Source of the DNA: Candidatus Woesearchaeota archaeon
GTDB lineage: Archaea > Nanobdellota > Nanobdellia > Woesearchaeales > ARS49
DNA length: 15,258 nucleotides
Assembly (NCBI GenBank): GCA_026394935.1
Contig: JAPLZR010000020.1
Location: 1-15,258 of the forward strand
Direction: 5' to 3'
Shown here piece by piece: positions 4,683-11,751 of the stretch. The notes beneath the pieces were generated by a model that saw nothing but the letters and a program-made list of their open reading frames with translations, did no database searches and had not been told where the DNA came from. The position numbers and the translations under genes are program-made. Numbering within the stretch: the first letter of the stretch is position 1; every line of letters begins with the position of its first letter.

Positions 4683-5441
4683 ATGAAGATGATGATTTTA
4701 GCATACATACTCATATCAGTATTTTTAGTAAGCCTTGGAGCATTTGTTGGCGTCATAACTCTTTTTCTTAAACCAAAATTTCTTGAAAAAATATTATTCG
4801 GGCTGGTAAGCTTTGCAGCAGGAGCACTGCTAGGAGCAGCATTCCTTGATTTGCTTCCAGAAGCACTAGAAAACAACGGAGGTCCAGTACTCGTCTATGC
4901 GCTTGTTGGAGTCGTGGTATTTTACGTTCTAGAAACATTCCTGTTCTGGTACCACTGCCATTACGGACACCATCACCACCACGAACGCAAACACAAGGCA
5001 CCAATGGCATTACTGAACCTGTTCGGCGATGGAGTTCACAATTTCGTTGACGGAATGATAATAGCAGCAGCCTACCTTTCAAGCATACAGGTGGGCATAG
5101 CAGCAACAGTAGCAGTCCTACTCCACGAAATACCACAAGAACTCGGAGACTTCGGAATACTCATTTATGGCGGGCTTTCACGAAAAAAAGCACTATTCTT
5201 CAACTTCTTATGCGCACTAACAGCAGTGCTTGGAGCACTAGCAGTATATTTCTTCAGCACCAGAATACAAAACATCAGCGCGATACTCGTGCCATTCGCA
5301 GCAGGAGGATTCATCTACATAGCGAGCGCAGACCTGCTCCCAGAACTGCACAAAGAAAGAAACCTGAAAAAAGCAGTCATACAATTATTCTACTTCCTGC
5401 TTGGAATAGCCATCATATACGGAATGACATTCTTCGAATAA
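4683..5441 (+). CDS. ZIP-family divalent metal transporter
   Basis: 252 residues with about eight hydrophobic segments, a normal ZIP length. The two signature transmembrane motifs are present: HNFVDG (119-124, TM4) and HEIPQELGDF (148-157, TM5), whose His, Asn, Asp and Glu residues form the metal path. A cytosolic-type histidine-rich loop (91-105, with five consecutive His) lies between TM3 and TM4, as in zinc or iron transporters. It probably imports Zn2+ or Fe2+ down its gradient; selectivity cannot be read from sequence. The start may be 4683, 4689 or 4692 (Met 1, 3 and 4); the box A spacing favours one of the latter two. It is convergent with the uS10 gene, 18 bases apart. Confidence 0.93.
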   Translation: MKMMILAYILISVFLVSLGAFVGVITLFLKPKFLEKILFGLVSFAAGALLGAAFLDLLPEALENNGGPVLVYALVGVVVFYVLETFLFWYHCHYGHHHHHERKHKAPMALLNLFGDGVHNFVDGMIIAAAYLSSIQVGIAATVAVLLHEIPQELGDFGILIYGGLSRKKALFFNFLCALTAVLGALAVYFFSTRIQNISAILVPFAAGGFIYIASADLLPELHKERNLKKAVIQLFYFLLGIAIIYGMTFFE

Positions 5442-5459
5442 ATTCTTGAGAACAAGCAC

Positions 5460-5771
5460 TTAAACATCAATCATTTCGATTTCAATATTCAATCCTTCTG
5501 GTATTGGCACGCGCATAACAAGCCTCAAAGCGCGCTCGTCAAGACCCAAATCAATCAAGCGCTTATGAATACGCATCTCATAACGCTCAAACGTGGCAGA
5601 ACCCTGCCCGCAAGGCGACCTTCTTGTTGTAAGCTTCAAACGCTTGGTAGGCAGAGGAATAGGACCTCTAATATCAACCCCTGTCTTATCGGCAATATCT
5701 TTAATAAAAGCACAAGTTTGATTCAACTTGTCAATGTCAATACTCGCCAGTTTGATTCTTGCTTTTTGCAT
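5460..5771 (-). CDS. rps10: Small ribosomal subunit protein uS10
   Basis: 103 residues, the usual archaeal length. Family features are IKLASIDIDKLNQTC at the N-terminus, IRGPIPLPTKRLKLTTRRSP (the loop that contacts 16S rRNA and neighbouring head proteins) and FERYEMRIHKRLIDL followed by the C-terminal strand. uS10 sits in the head of the 30S subunit. It lies 21 bases downstream of the EF-1A gene in the same direction, the conserved archaeal tuf-rps10 order. No clear ribosome-binding site precedes the ATG; the spacer is AT-rich. The assignment is firm. Confidence 0.97.
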   Translation of the reverse strand: MQKARIKLASIDIDKLNQTCAFIKDIADKTGVDIRGPIPLPTKRLKLTTRRSPCGQGSATFERYEMRIHKRLIDLGLDERALRLVMRVPIPEGLNIEIEMIDV

Positions 5772-5792
5772 AGTAAAGTAAAATAAAAAAAT

Positions 5793-7070
5793 TTATTTCT
5801 TGACCAAGTCAATGCACATGCCTGCAGCAACAGTGTTACCAGAGTCACGCACGGCAAACCTGCCCAAAGGCGGGAATTCCTTGACCTTCTCAATAACCAG
5901 AGGCTGCATAGGCTTAATCTTTAACACAGCTGCATCTCCGTTTTTGACGAAGTCCGGGTGCTCTGCAAGCACTTCACCAGTAGCCGGGTTAATCTTCTTG
6001 ATAATCTCGATAATCTGGCACGCAACCTGAGCAGTGTGAATGTGGAACACAGGAGTGTAACCAACAGTCACAACAGTCGGATGGTTCAAGATAATAACGT
6101 TAGCAGTAAACTCGGTAGCAACAGTAGGCGGGTTGTCAATAGGACCAATAACGTCTCCTCTTGCGATGTCCTTCTTCTCAACACCCCTGATGTTGAAACC
6201 AACGTTGTCACCAGGCCCTGCTTCCTGCATTTGCTCGTGGTGCATCTCGATGGATTTAACCTCGCCAGTAATACCTGCTCCGGTTCTTCCAGGCATAATG
6301 ATGACCTTCTGGCCAACCTTCATAATACCAGTCTCAATCTTACCAACAGGAACAACTCCAATACCGGTAATATTGTAAACGTCCTGGATAGGAAGCCTCA
6401 ATGCCAAGTTAGTCGGCTTAACAGGCTCTTTCAAATTGTCCAAAGCAGCCATCAAACTCGGTCCCTTGTACCACGGCATGTTGCCCAATTGCTTAACAAC
6501 GTTCTCGCCAGGGTAAGAAGCTATTGGAATAACTTGAACTTCATCAATCTTGTAACCAACAGACTTCAACAAGTCCTGAGCTGCCTTCTTTGTAGCTTCA
6601 AACTTTGTTTGGTCATACTTGTTCAAGTCCTGCTTGTTGCAGGCAACAATAATCTGCTGAACGCCAAGCGTCTTGCACAAGAAAGCGTGTTCTTTCGTCT
6701 GAGCCTGAACTCCTTCAGAACCAATGACCAGCACTGCGGCATCTGCCTGCGAAGCGCCAGTAATCATGTTCTTGATAAAGTCCCTGTGCCCAGGAGCATC
6801 AATTATAGTAAAATCAAACTTCGGAGTCTGGAACCTCTTGTGAGACAAGTCAATCGTGACACCACGCTCTCGCTCTTCCTTCAAGTTGTCCATGACGAAA
6901 GCAAACTCGAATCCACCCTTTCCGAGCTCTTCAGCTTTCTCCTTAAGCTTACGCATAGTCTGCTCATCGATAGTACCGGAGTCATACAACATTCTACCGA
7001 CTGTTGTGGACTTTCCGTGGTCAACGTGACCAACGAATACGATATTCATGTGTGGTTTTCCTTTTGCCAT
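5793..7070 (-). CDS. tuf: Translation elongation factor EF-1A (aEF-1alpha)
   Basis: 425 residues, the typical archaeal length. It is the GTPase that delivers aminoacyl-tRNA to the ribosomal A site. GTP-binding motifs are G1 GHVDHGKS (14-21), switch I RGVTIDLSH (69-77), G3 DAPGH (91-95) and G4 NKQD (145-148), followed by two beta-barrel domains. The extra helical segment after the P-loop marks the archaeal/eukaryotic EF-1A form rather than bacterial EF-Tu. The start ATG 7070 has a strong GGAGGGG ribosome-binding site about six bases upstream, and a box A at 7126-7133 gives a leader of about 33 bases. uS10 follows. All motifs are intact and the call is firm. Confidence 0.98.
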   Translation of the reverse strand: MAKGKPHMNIVFVGHVDHGKSTTVGRMLYDSGTIDEQTMRKLKEKAEELGKGGFEFAFVMDNLKEERERGVTIDLSHKRFQTPKFDFTIIDAPGHRDFIKNMITGASQADAAVLVIGSEGVQAQTKEHAFLCKTLGVQQIIVACNKQDLNKYDQTKFEATKKAAQDLLKSVGYKIDEVQVIPIASYPGENVVKQLGNMPWYKGPSLMAALDNLKEPVKPTNLALRLPIQDVYNITGIGVVPVGKIETGIMKVGQKVIIMPGRTGAGITGEVKSIEMHHEQMQEAGPGDNVGFNIRGVEKKDIARGDVIGPIDNPPTVATEFTANVIILNHPTVVTVGYTPVFHIHTAQVACQIIEIIKKINPATGEVLAEHPDFVKNGDAAVLKIKPMQPLVIEKVKEFPPLGRFAVRDSGNTVAAGMCIDLVKK

Positions 7071-7125
7071 ATGTACCCCTCCTCTTGAATATTACAATAG
7101 GTCATTTAAAAAAGTCAAGCAGGTA

Positions 7126-7133
7126 TTTATAAA
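7126..7133 (-). promoter_or_regulatory. Box A promoter of the EF-1A - uS10 operon
   Basis: TTTATAAA on the minus strand predicts transcription from about 7103, leaving a short leader with the GGAGGGG ribosome-binding site. Being palindromic, it could also fire toward the exported-protein genes at 7220, although TATA-like stretches at 7161-7176 are closer to those. Confidence 0.6.
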
Positions 7134-7219
7134 CGTTTCTGTTTTGAGTAGACAAAAGACCATAAAATTTTAATAGGGAAAGCATAAAAGACGAACAATA
7201 AAAAAAAAGAGGTGACCAA

Positions 7220-7585
7220 ATGAAAAAATTGCTCTTTATATTGCTTTGCATAGCGCTGCTAGTACCAATCGCGCAAGCAAAAGTAACACAGATAGGAGGA
7301 GCGCCGGTTCTGACAGTAAAAAAAACAAATGACATACGATACCAGTCAGTAAGAATTATAGCAACTTCGTTCACAAGAACAGTAGACGGAGCACGACACG
7401 TTCTAAGCGTTGAAAAAATAGACAAGGCTGCAAAAAAGATAATGTTCGTTGACAGGTGCAAGGGAAAAGCAGAAAGGTTCGCAATGAACTATGACGCAAA
7501 AGGAGCTGGAAAAATAACCATTGGAGGCAAAACATACCAGCTAATATTTGACCCCAAATATTCCACTGCAAAAATTGAATACTGA
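7220..7585 (+). CDS. Small exported hypothetical protein
   Basis: 121 residues with a classic signal peptide: a Lys-Lys start, a hydrophobic core LLFILLCIALLVPI and likely cleavage after AQA (residues 18-20). The mature part is basic and beta-strand-like, with VTQIGGAPVLTV near the start and a C-terminal GKITIGGKTYQLIFD that reads as paired strands. One cysteine (near residue 80, in VDRCKGK) remains. The start is supported by an AGAGGTGA ribosome-binding site about five bases before the ATG. It is directly followed, two bases after its stop, by the region leading into a second exported protein with a very similar signal peptide, so the two are probably co-transcribed. I do not recognise a family; the location is extracellular or surface-bound. 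Confidence 0.8.
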   Translation: MKKLLFILLCIALLVPIAQAKVTQIGGAPVLTVKKTNDIRYQSVRIIATSFTRTVDGARHVLSVEKIDKAAKKIMFVDRCKGKAERFAMNYDAKGAGKITIGGKTYQLIFDPKYSTAKIEY

Positions 7586-7596
7586 CTTTGAAGTCA

Positions 7597-7992
7597 ATGA
7601 AACGGCTTTTTTTTCTGATTCTTCTTCTTATTCCAATTGTTCAAGCCAAAGCAATCTACCCTCCATCCGAACAAGTAAGCTGGGGAGAAAGAATCTCATT
7701 CCCGCACATATACCTGGGACAGACAATAAAAACAGAAGAACGATTTCTTGAAGACCCATTAAACGTGGGATCGAGCACGGCAAGATGGACCTCGCAAGGA
7801 TGCTACGGCATAAACCTGGACGGAATACACCTAACGAGAAAAAGCTACACTTTAATCATCAAAAGCAAAAGAGGACCAGACATCAGAATAATTCCGTTCG
7901 AAACAAAAAAAATCTATCTGCCGCCAGATTATTACAAGATAAGATACGACAAAAACACTTATACGGTTTGGCTTGGAAAGTATGCGGAATAA
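7597..7992 (+). CDS. Second small exported hypothetical protein
   Basis: 131 residues from ATG 7597; a TTG at 7588 would add three residues but is less likely. The signal peptide MKRLFFLILLLIPIVQA closely parallels that of the preceding protein, with likely cleavage after VQA. The mature chain has a YLGQTIKTEERFLED region that looks like an immunoglobulin-like or beta-sandwich strand pattern, one cysteine (SQGCYG) and a tyrosine-rich C-terminus (PPDYYKIRYD, NTYTVWLG). The gene starts 11 bases after the upstream stop with only a weak ribosome-binding site, consistent with coupled expression. The pair may form a surface complex or be diverged paralogues; similarity beyond the signal peptide is weak. 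Function is unknown. Confidence 0.78.
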   Translation: MKRLFFLILLLIPIVQAKAIYPPSEQVSWGERISFPHIYLGQTIKTEERFLEDPLNVGSSTARWTSQGCYGINLDGIHLTRKSYTLIIKSKRGPDIRIIPFETKKIYLPPDYYKIRYDKNTYTVWLGKYAE

Positions 7993-8007
7993 AAAAAGAT
8001 AAAAAAA
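7989..8007 (-). terminator. T-tract terminator of the L7Ae-EF-2 operon
   Basis: On the minus strand two runs of seven T (ATTTTTTTATCTTTTTTTAT) begin three bases after the EF-2 stop. This is a typical archaeal poly-T terminator at the end of a long operon. Confidence 0.6.
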
Positions 8008-10206
8008 TCAAGCACCAAGCATTCCTGCGGTAAGCCCTTTTCTCTGGACAATCTGCTGAATAATCCTGTTCTGCAATTCAGCAGGCAACCTTTCAAAACA
8101 CTGGTCCATAAGCGAAGAACTTCCTCGGCCGCCAGTAGCAGAACGCAAATCACTGCTCCAGCCAAGCATCTCAGCAACAGGCAATTTGGCTTTCACAAAA
8201 GAAAGAACGCCCTCCTGAGTAAGCTCCAAAACCTGACCGCGCTTGTTCATAACAAGCTTGGTAATATCGCCAGTAAACTCAATAGGAGCTTCAATCAAAT
8301 GAGTCTGAATAGGCTCAAACATGACAGGGTTCGCATTCATCACACAAAGCTTGATACCCTCACGAACTGCAGGATAAATCTGGGCAGGACCACGGTGAAT
8401 AGCATCCTCGTGAAGCTTTGCATCAACCAAAGTAACCTTAATGCCAACACAAGGCTCACGCGCAAGAGGGCCGCCGTCCATGACCTGCTCAAAACCCTCC
8501 ATAATCAATTCAATACATTCCGGAAGCTGAACAATGCCCCTTGTGTCCTCCATGAAAATATTGCCGTGATAAATATCCTTAACAGACAAAGCAGTATCAT
8601 TTTTCCAGCCGGCTCCAACAAGCTTGTCACGCAAAACCAAATCCTTCTTCTTAATCCTGCCCTCAGAAATCTCACCGCTAACAATCAATTCACGGATTTG
8701 CGGCTCCAAAGGCTCAACAATAAAGCACAACTTGTTATGCCTGTTCGGAGTCTTACCCTCGCACTCAGGCGACTTCTTGGCAATAGTCTCACGATAAGTA
8801 ACAATCGGAGGAGAAGTCTTAATCTTCACGCCCTTTTCAGTAACAATTCTGTTCTCAATAATCTCAAGATGAAGCTCACCCATACCATGCATCAAGTTTT
8901 CGCCAGTCTCCAAATTGATTTCCATCTTGATACTCGGATCTTCTTTAGCGACCTTTTTCAGAACTTCAACTAGTTTAGACAAGTCCTGAGGCTTTTCAGG
9001 CTGGATAGCTTTAGTAATAACTGGCTCAAAAATGTGTTTCAATTCCTCAAACGGCTGGTCAGGCTCCAAAGTAATAGTCTCTCCAGCAGTGCCGGAAATA
9101 CCTGCAATAGCGAGAATGTTGCCAGCAGGAACTGATTCCATAATCTCTGTCTTGATTCCCTGATACATGAAAACAGTAGAAACCTTCTGGAACTGCTTCG
9201 CATTATTCAAATAAACAGGCAAACCATCATGAATAGTGCCGCTATACAATCTGCCAGCAGAAACCTCCCTGCCAGACTTAGGCTCAATCAAAATTCGCGT
9301 AATACAGAAAGCAACCTTGCCATTCGGGTCGCAAGTAATCAAAGACCTGCCCAAAGGAGATTCAAGATCGCCCTTCCAAATCTTAGGAATACGATAAGCC
9401 TGAGATTCCTTCGGGTTAGGCAAATGCTTAATGACCATATCAAGAATAACCTCGTGAAGCGGGCATTTCTCCCGAATAAACTTCTCCTGCTCCTCATCAG
9501 TCAATTCATAAATCTTCAAAATATCCTTAAAATTAACATTCTTCTTCTGCATATAAGGAAGAGACAGAGCCCAATTATCACGCGCACTGCCAAAAGCAAC
9601 ACTGCCATCCTGAATGTTAACCTTCCACTTCTGCTTCCAATCAGTCTCAGCAATCTGCTCAACCAACTTGTTAAACTCAGTAATAATCTCAACAAAACGC
9701 TTCTGCATCTGCTCAGGAGTATACTGCATCTCCTTGATAAGACGGTCAACCTTGTTAATGAACAAAACAGGCTTGACACGCTCTCTTAATGCCTGCTTAA
9801 GAACCGTCTCAGTCTGAGGCATAATACCCTCAGAAGCACAAACCAGAACAACAGTACCATCAACTGCGCGCATAGCTCTTGTAACGTTACCGCCAAAATC
9901 AATGTGACCAGGAGTATCAATAAGATTAATCAAATATTCCTTGCCCTGAGACTCGTGAACCATTGAAACGTTTGCAGAATCAACAGTCAACAATCTCGTT
10001 TGCTCATCAAGGTGCTGCCAAGTCACCATACCTTTGTCCAATTCACCAGCAGCAGCTTCAGCCATAAAACCAGCAGCGGCAAGCAAGTTATCAGTAAAAG
10101 CAGTCTTACCATGATGAATGTGAGCCGAGGTGGCAATATTCCTAATCTGCTCATGAATTTTCGACATGCGCTTCATGCGCTCAACACGAGACTCTTCAAT
10201 TGCCAT
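8008..10206 (-). CDS. fusA: Translation elongation factor EF-2
   Basis: 732 residues from ATG 10206, the normal aEF-2 length; the longer frame upstream overlaps the NDK gene and is rejected. EF-2 is the GTPase that drives translocation. P-loop AHIHHGKT (28-35), G3 DTPGHIDF and G4 NKVD identify the G domain, and domains II-V follow with the standard IHRGPAQIYPAVREG near 603. His604 there is the expected diphthamide residue. One thing is odd: the nearly universal Asp of AH(I/V)DHGK is His31, and GKT is followed by Ala rather than Thr/Ser, while EF-1A in the same window keeps GHVDHGKS. The gene begins one base after the NDK stop and is the last gene of the operon, followed by a T-tract. The identity is certain. 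Confidence 0.97.
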   Translation of the reverse strand: MAIEESRVERMKRMSKIHEQIRNIATSAHIHHGKTAFTDNLLAAAGFMAEAAAGELDKGMVTWQHLDEQTRLLTVDSANVSMVHESQGKEYLINLIDTPGHIDFGGNVTRAMRAVDGTVVLVCASEGIMPQTETVLKQALRERVKPVLFINKVDRLIKEMQYTPEQMQKRFVEIITEFNKLVEQIAETDWKQKWKVNIQDGSVAFGSARDNWALSLPYMQKKNVNFKDILKIYELTDEEQEKFIREKCPLHEVILDMVIKHLPNPKESQAYRIPKIWKGDLESPLGRSLITCDPNGKVAFCITRILIEPKSGREVSAGRLYSGTIHDGLPVYLNNAKQFQKVSTVFMYQGIKTEIMESVPAGNILAIAGISGTAGETITLEPDQPFEELKHIFEPVITKAIQPEKPQDLSKLVEVLKKVAKEDPSIKMEINLETGENLMHGMGELHLEIIENRIVTEKGVKIKTSPPIVTYRETIAKKSPECEGKTPNRHNKLCFIVEPLEPQIRELIVSGEISEGRIKKKDLVLRDKLVGAGWKNDTALSVKDIYHGNIFMEDTRGIVQLPECIELIMEGFEQVMDGGPLAREPCVGIKVTLVDAKLHEDAIHRGPAQIYPAVREGIKLCVMNANPVMFEPIQTHLIEAPIEFTGDITKLVMNKRGQVLELTQEGVLSFVKAKLPVAEMLGWSSDLRSATGGRGSSSLMDQCFERLPAELQNRIIQQIVQRKGLTAGMLGA

Positions 10207-10207
10207 T

Positions 10208-10783
10208 TTACAAATCGTATGGTGCGTACAAGACGTGCACGTCATGCACCGACGAATACGCGTACAACTCGGATTTCTTGAACCAGAGTTCAATCTCTTT
10301 CTTCGCTTCTTCTGAAGTTCCTGAAGCGTGAATCAGGTTTGCAGCCCCTTTCTTTTTAGTAGATGCATAACCCAAGCTCAAATGTGCATAGTCACCCCTG
10401 ATAGTGCCAGGAGGCGAGTCTTTAGGTCCTGTAGTGCCAACCAGTTTTCTAACAATTTCAACTGCGTGCAAGCCCTCAAGAACCATCGCAACAACCGGAC
10501 CCTGCTGAATGAATTTTCTTGTAGCATCAATAATCATCCTGCCTATCTCCTCAACACTTTCAGTATATTTGATTCCATAAGCATCCCAATCCTTCTTTGT
10601 TTTGCCGCCGACAATAGGAATAAGCGCATCAGCATAGTGCTTTTTCGCAAGCTCAGGATCAACCTGAACAAGCTTCATGCCAACAATCTTCAAGCCAACA
10701 CGCTCAAAGCGGGAAATAATCTCGCCAATCAAGCCGCGCTGAACAGCATCAGGCTTTAACAAGACAAGAGTTTTCTCAATCAT
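10208..10783 (-). CDS. ndk: Nucleoside diphosphate kinase
   Basis: 191 residues. It transfers the gamma-phosphate between nucleoside triphosphates and diphosphates through a phospho-histidine. Motifs are TLVLLKPDAVQRGLIGEI at the N-terminus (Lys10), the RGDYA stretch near 129-133 and NLIHASGTSEEAKKEI with catalytic His152. It is longer than the usual ~150 residues. About 25 extra residues lie between HYADAL and GPVVAMVLEG (roughly 57-92, KTKKDWDAYG...), and the C-terminus is extended. Both are probably lineage features since all catalytic residues remain. Its ATG overlaps the L24e stop by four bases (ATGA), indicating translational coupling. Placement after L7Ae-S28e-L24e is the standard archaeal order. 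Confidence 0.96.
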   Translation of the reverse strand: MIEKTLVLLKPDAVQRGLIGEIISRFERVGLKIVGMKLVQVDPELAKKHYADALIPIVGGKTKKDWDAYGIKYTESVEEIGRMIIDATRKFIQQGPVVAMVLEGLHAVEIVRKLVGTTGPKDSPPGTIRGDYAHLSLGYASTKKKGAANLIHASGTSEEAKKEIELWFKKSELYAYSSVHDVHVLYAPYDL

Positions 10784-10965
10784 TTCTTAACGCCTCCTTT
10801 CTCAAAAGCCTTAGTCCACTTCATATACCTCGGAGTGCGGCCAAGCTTAAGCAAATTCTTCTCACACTTCATAGAACAAAAATTGAAAATAGTGCCGTCC
10901 TTCTTGATATACATAGTGCCAGTACCCTGCTCAATCGAAGCCTTGCAAAAAGTGCACTTAGCCAT
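10780..10965 (-). CDS. rpl24e: Large ribosomal subunit protein eL24
   Basis: 61 residues, the archaeal length. The zinc ribbon is complete: Cys4-x2-Cys7 and Cys30-x3-Cys34, with FNFCSMKCEKNLLKLGR being highly typical of the family. eL24 binds 23S rRNA near the subunit interface. The start ATG shares one base with the stop of S28e (TGATG), and the stop overlaps the NDK start by four bases, so expression is tightly coupled. Confidence 0.97.
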   Translation of the reverse strand: MAKCTFCKASIEQGTGTMYIKKDGTIFNFCSMKCEKNLLKLGRTPRYMKWTKAFEKGGVKK

Positions 10966-11273
10966 CAGCCACCACCCCTTCCGCTAGACTTGCTCAAAGG
11001 CCTTGCCTCAATTTCAGTCTCTCTGAGCATCAACAAATCATCCTTCTGAACAGGACCCTTAACGTTTCTTCTCAAAACCTTATCCTTGTCCCTGCCATCC
11101 AAAACACGGCAACGAACCTGGACTGCTTCACCTCTAGTACCAGTCCTGCCAATAATCTCTTCAATACGGGCAGGAACAGCAAAACTAAAGTTAACAACAC
11201 CACCCTCTGATTTCGGCTGACCCCTTGTTTCCTGAGGCGCGGATTCCACAACCTTTTTCTTAACGTCTCCCAT
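10965..11273 (-). CDS. rps28e: Small ribosomal subunit protein eS28
   Basis: 102 residues. The family core, from ARIEEIIGRTGTRGEAVQV through RNVKGPVQKDDLLMLRETE, occupies about residues 35-93. It is a small OB-fold that binds 16S rRNA near the mRNA exit. Compared with the usual ~70 residues it has a charged, probably disordered N-terminal extension of about 30 residues (Lys/Glu/Pro/Gly-rich) and a Gly-rich tail. No internal ATG lies at the core boundary, so the extension appears genuine. It begins four bases after the L7Ae stop and overlaps the L24e start by one base. Confidence 0.95.
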   Translation of the reverse strand: MGDVKKKVVESAPQETRGQPKSEGGVVNFSFAVPARIEEIIGRTGTRGEAVQVRCRVLDGRDKDKVLRRNVKGPVQKDDLLMLRETEIEARPLSKSSGRGGG

Positions 11274-11277
11274 AATC

Positions 11278-11607
11278 TCAACTCAACTTGATTTTTAATT
11301 CTTCAATCAACTTCTTAGCATCGCCCTCTGCAATAACTGCAATCGCGCTTGTAGGAACTGCAATACCTGCAGCAGTGCCAAGCTCTTCCTTGCTGTTAAC
11401 CTGAATGCACGGAATGCCCTTTTCCTTTGCGATAATCGGCAAATGCATAACGATCTCAGCAGGCTGAACATCCTTTGCGTACACTACCAATTTAGCAGTG
11501 CCGCGCTCCAAAGCCTTCGTAGCCTCGTTAGTTCCCTTCTTAATCTTGCCAGTATTCTTAGCAACCTCAATCGCTTCCAATGCTTTTTGTATTAACTCGT
11601 CTGCCAT
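11278..11607 (-). CDS. rpl7ae: Large ribosomal subunit protein L7Ae (eL8), K-turn binder
   Basis: 109 residues. Family features are the RNA-contacting GKIKKGTNEATKALERG (about 20-36), AKLVVYAKDVQP, the HLP...KGIPCIQV segment and LGTAAGI near 77-83. In archaea L7Ae is both a ribosomal protein and the core K-turn binder of C/D and H/ACA RNPs and RNase P. It heads the operon L7Ae-S28e-L24e-NDK-EF-2. The ATG at 11607 has a GGAGG ribosome-binding site (11617-11621 on the minus strand) nine bases upstream, preceded by a structured leader with a K-turn-like element (separate entry), which suggests autoregulation. Confidence 0.97.
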   Translation of the reverse strand: MADELIQKALEAIEVAKNTGKIKKGTNEATKALERGTAKLVVYAKDVQPAEIVMHLPIIAKEKGIPCIQVNSKEELGTAAGIAVPTSAIAVIAEGDAKKLIEELKIKLS

Positions 11608-11675
11608 AAAATGATTCCTCCAGGAGAATAATCTCCCTCATTCAGCCTATTCGGCCTCATCAATCATAGGTTAAT
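11608..11675 (-). promoter_or_regulatory. Structured L7Ae mRNA leader with K-turn-like motif
   Basis: The transcript should start near 11673. Its leader contains a box C-like TGATGA, then GGCC, a five-base loop GAATA, GGCT and a box D-like CTGA. GGCC pairs with GGCT. The flanking GA and GA dinucleotides can form tandem sheared G-A pairs, and CCTAT outside can pair with AT(G)AGG across an asymmetric 3-4 base bulge. Together these are the parts of a K-turn (11635-11671). A second hairpin (GGAGA paired with TCTCC, 11623-11636) sits just before the GGAGG ribosome-binding site. L7Ae is the known archaeal K-turn ligand and has been shown in some archaea to bind its own mRNA leader. The fold here is predicted by eye only. 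Confidence 0.55.
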
Positions 11676-11695
11676 ACTGAAATTTCTGAGGGTTG

Positions 11696-11703
11696 TTTAT
11701 AAA
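11696..11703 (-). promoter_or_regulatory. Box A promoter of the L7Ae operon
   Basis: TTTATAAA on the minus strand predicts a start near 11673, giving the ~66-base structured leader in front of L7Ae. It lies in the divergent region shared with the prepilin peptidase gene. Confidence 0.6.
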
Positions 11704-11721
11704 GGTTTCCCTGTGCAAACA

Positions 11722-11732
11722 TTAATAATATA
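11722..11732 (+). promoter_or_regulatory. Box A promoter of the prepilin peptidase gene
   Basis: The AT-rich TTAATAATATA is centred about 25 bases before ATG 11752, so the transcript would begin at the start codon (leaderless). This supports ATG 11752 over the GTG at 11713, which lies upstream of the box. Confidence 0.5.
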
Positions 11733-11751
11733 CTTGCAAAACAAAAACATA

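Noticed and set aside
4616..4876. N-terminal extension of the Nudix gene to 4876
   Set aside because: It would be antisense to the ZIP coding region and cross both promoters; family homology begins at the Met at 4615.
5958..7088. Plus-strand 376-residue open frame
   Set aside because: Antisense to EF-1A, whose codon pattern keeps the opposite strand open; composition is unnatural (Asn/Ser/Leu-rich).
10207..10293. N-terminal extension of EF-2 to 10293
   Set aside because: It overlaps the conserved end of NDK and adds residues (Cys/Arg-rich) absent from EF-2; ATG 10206 gives the normal length.
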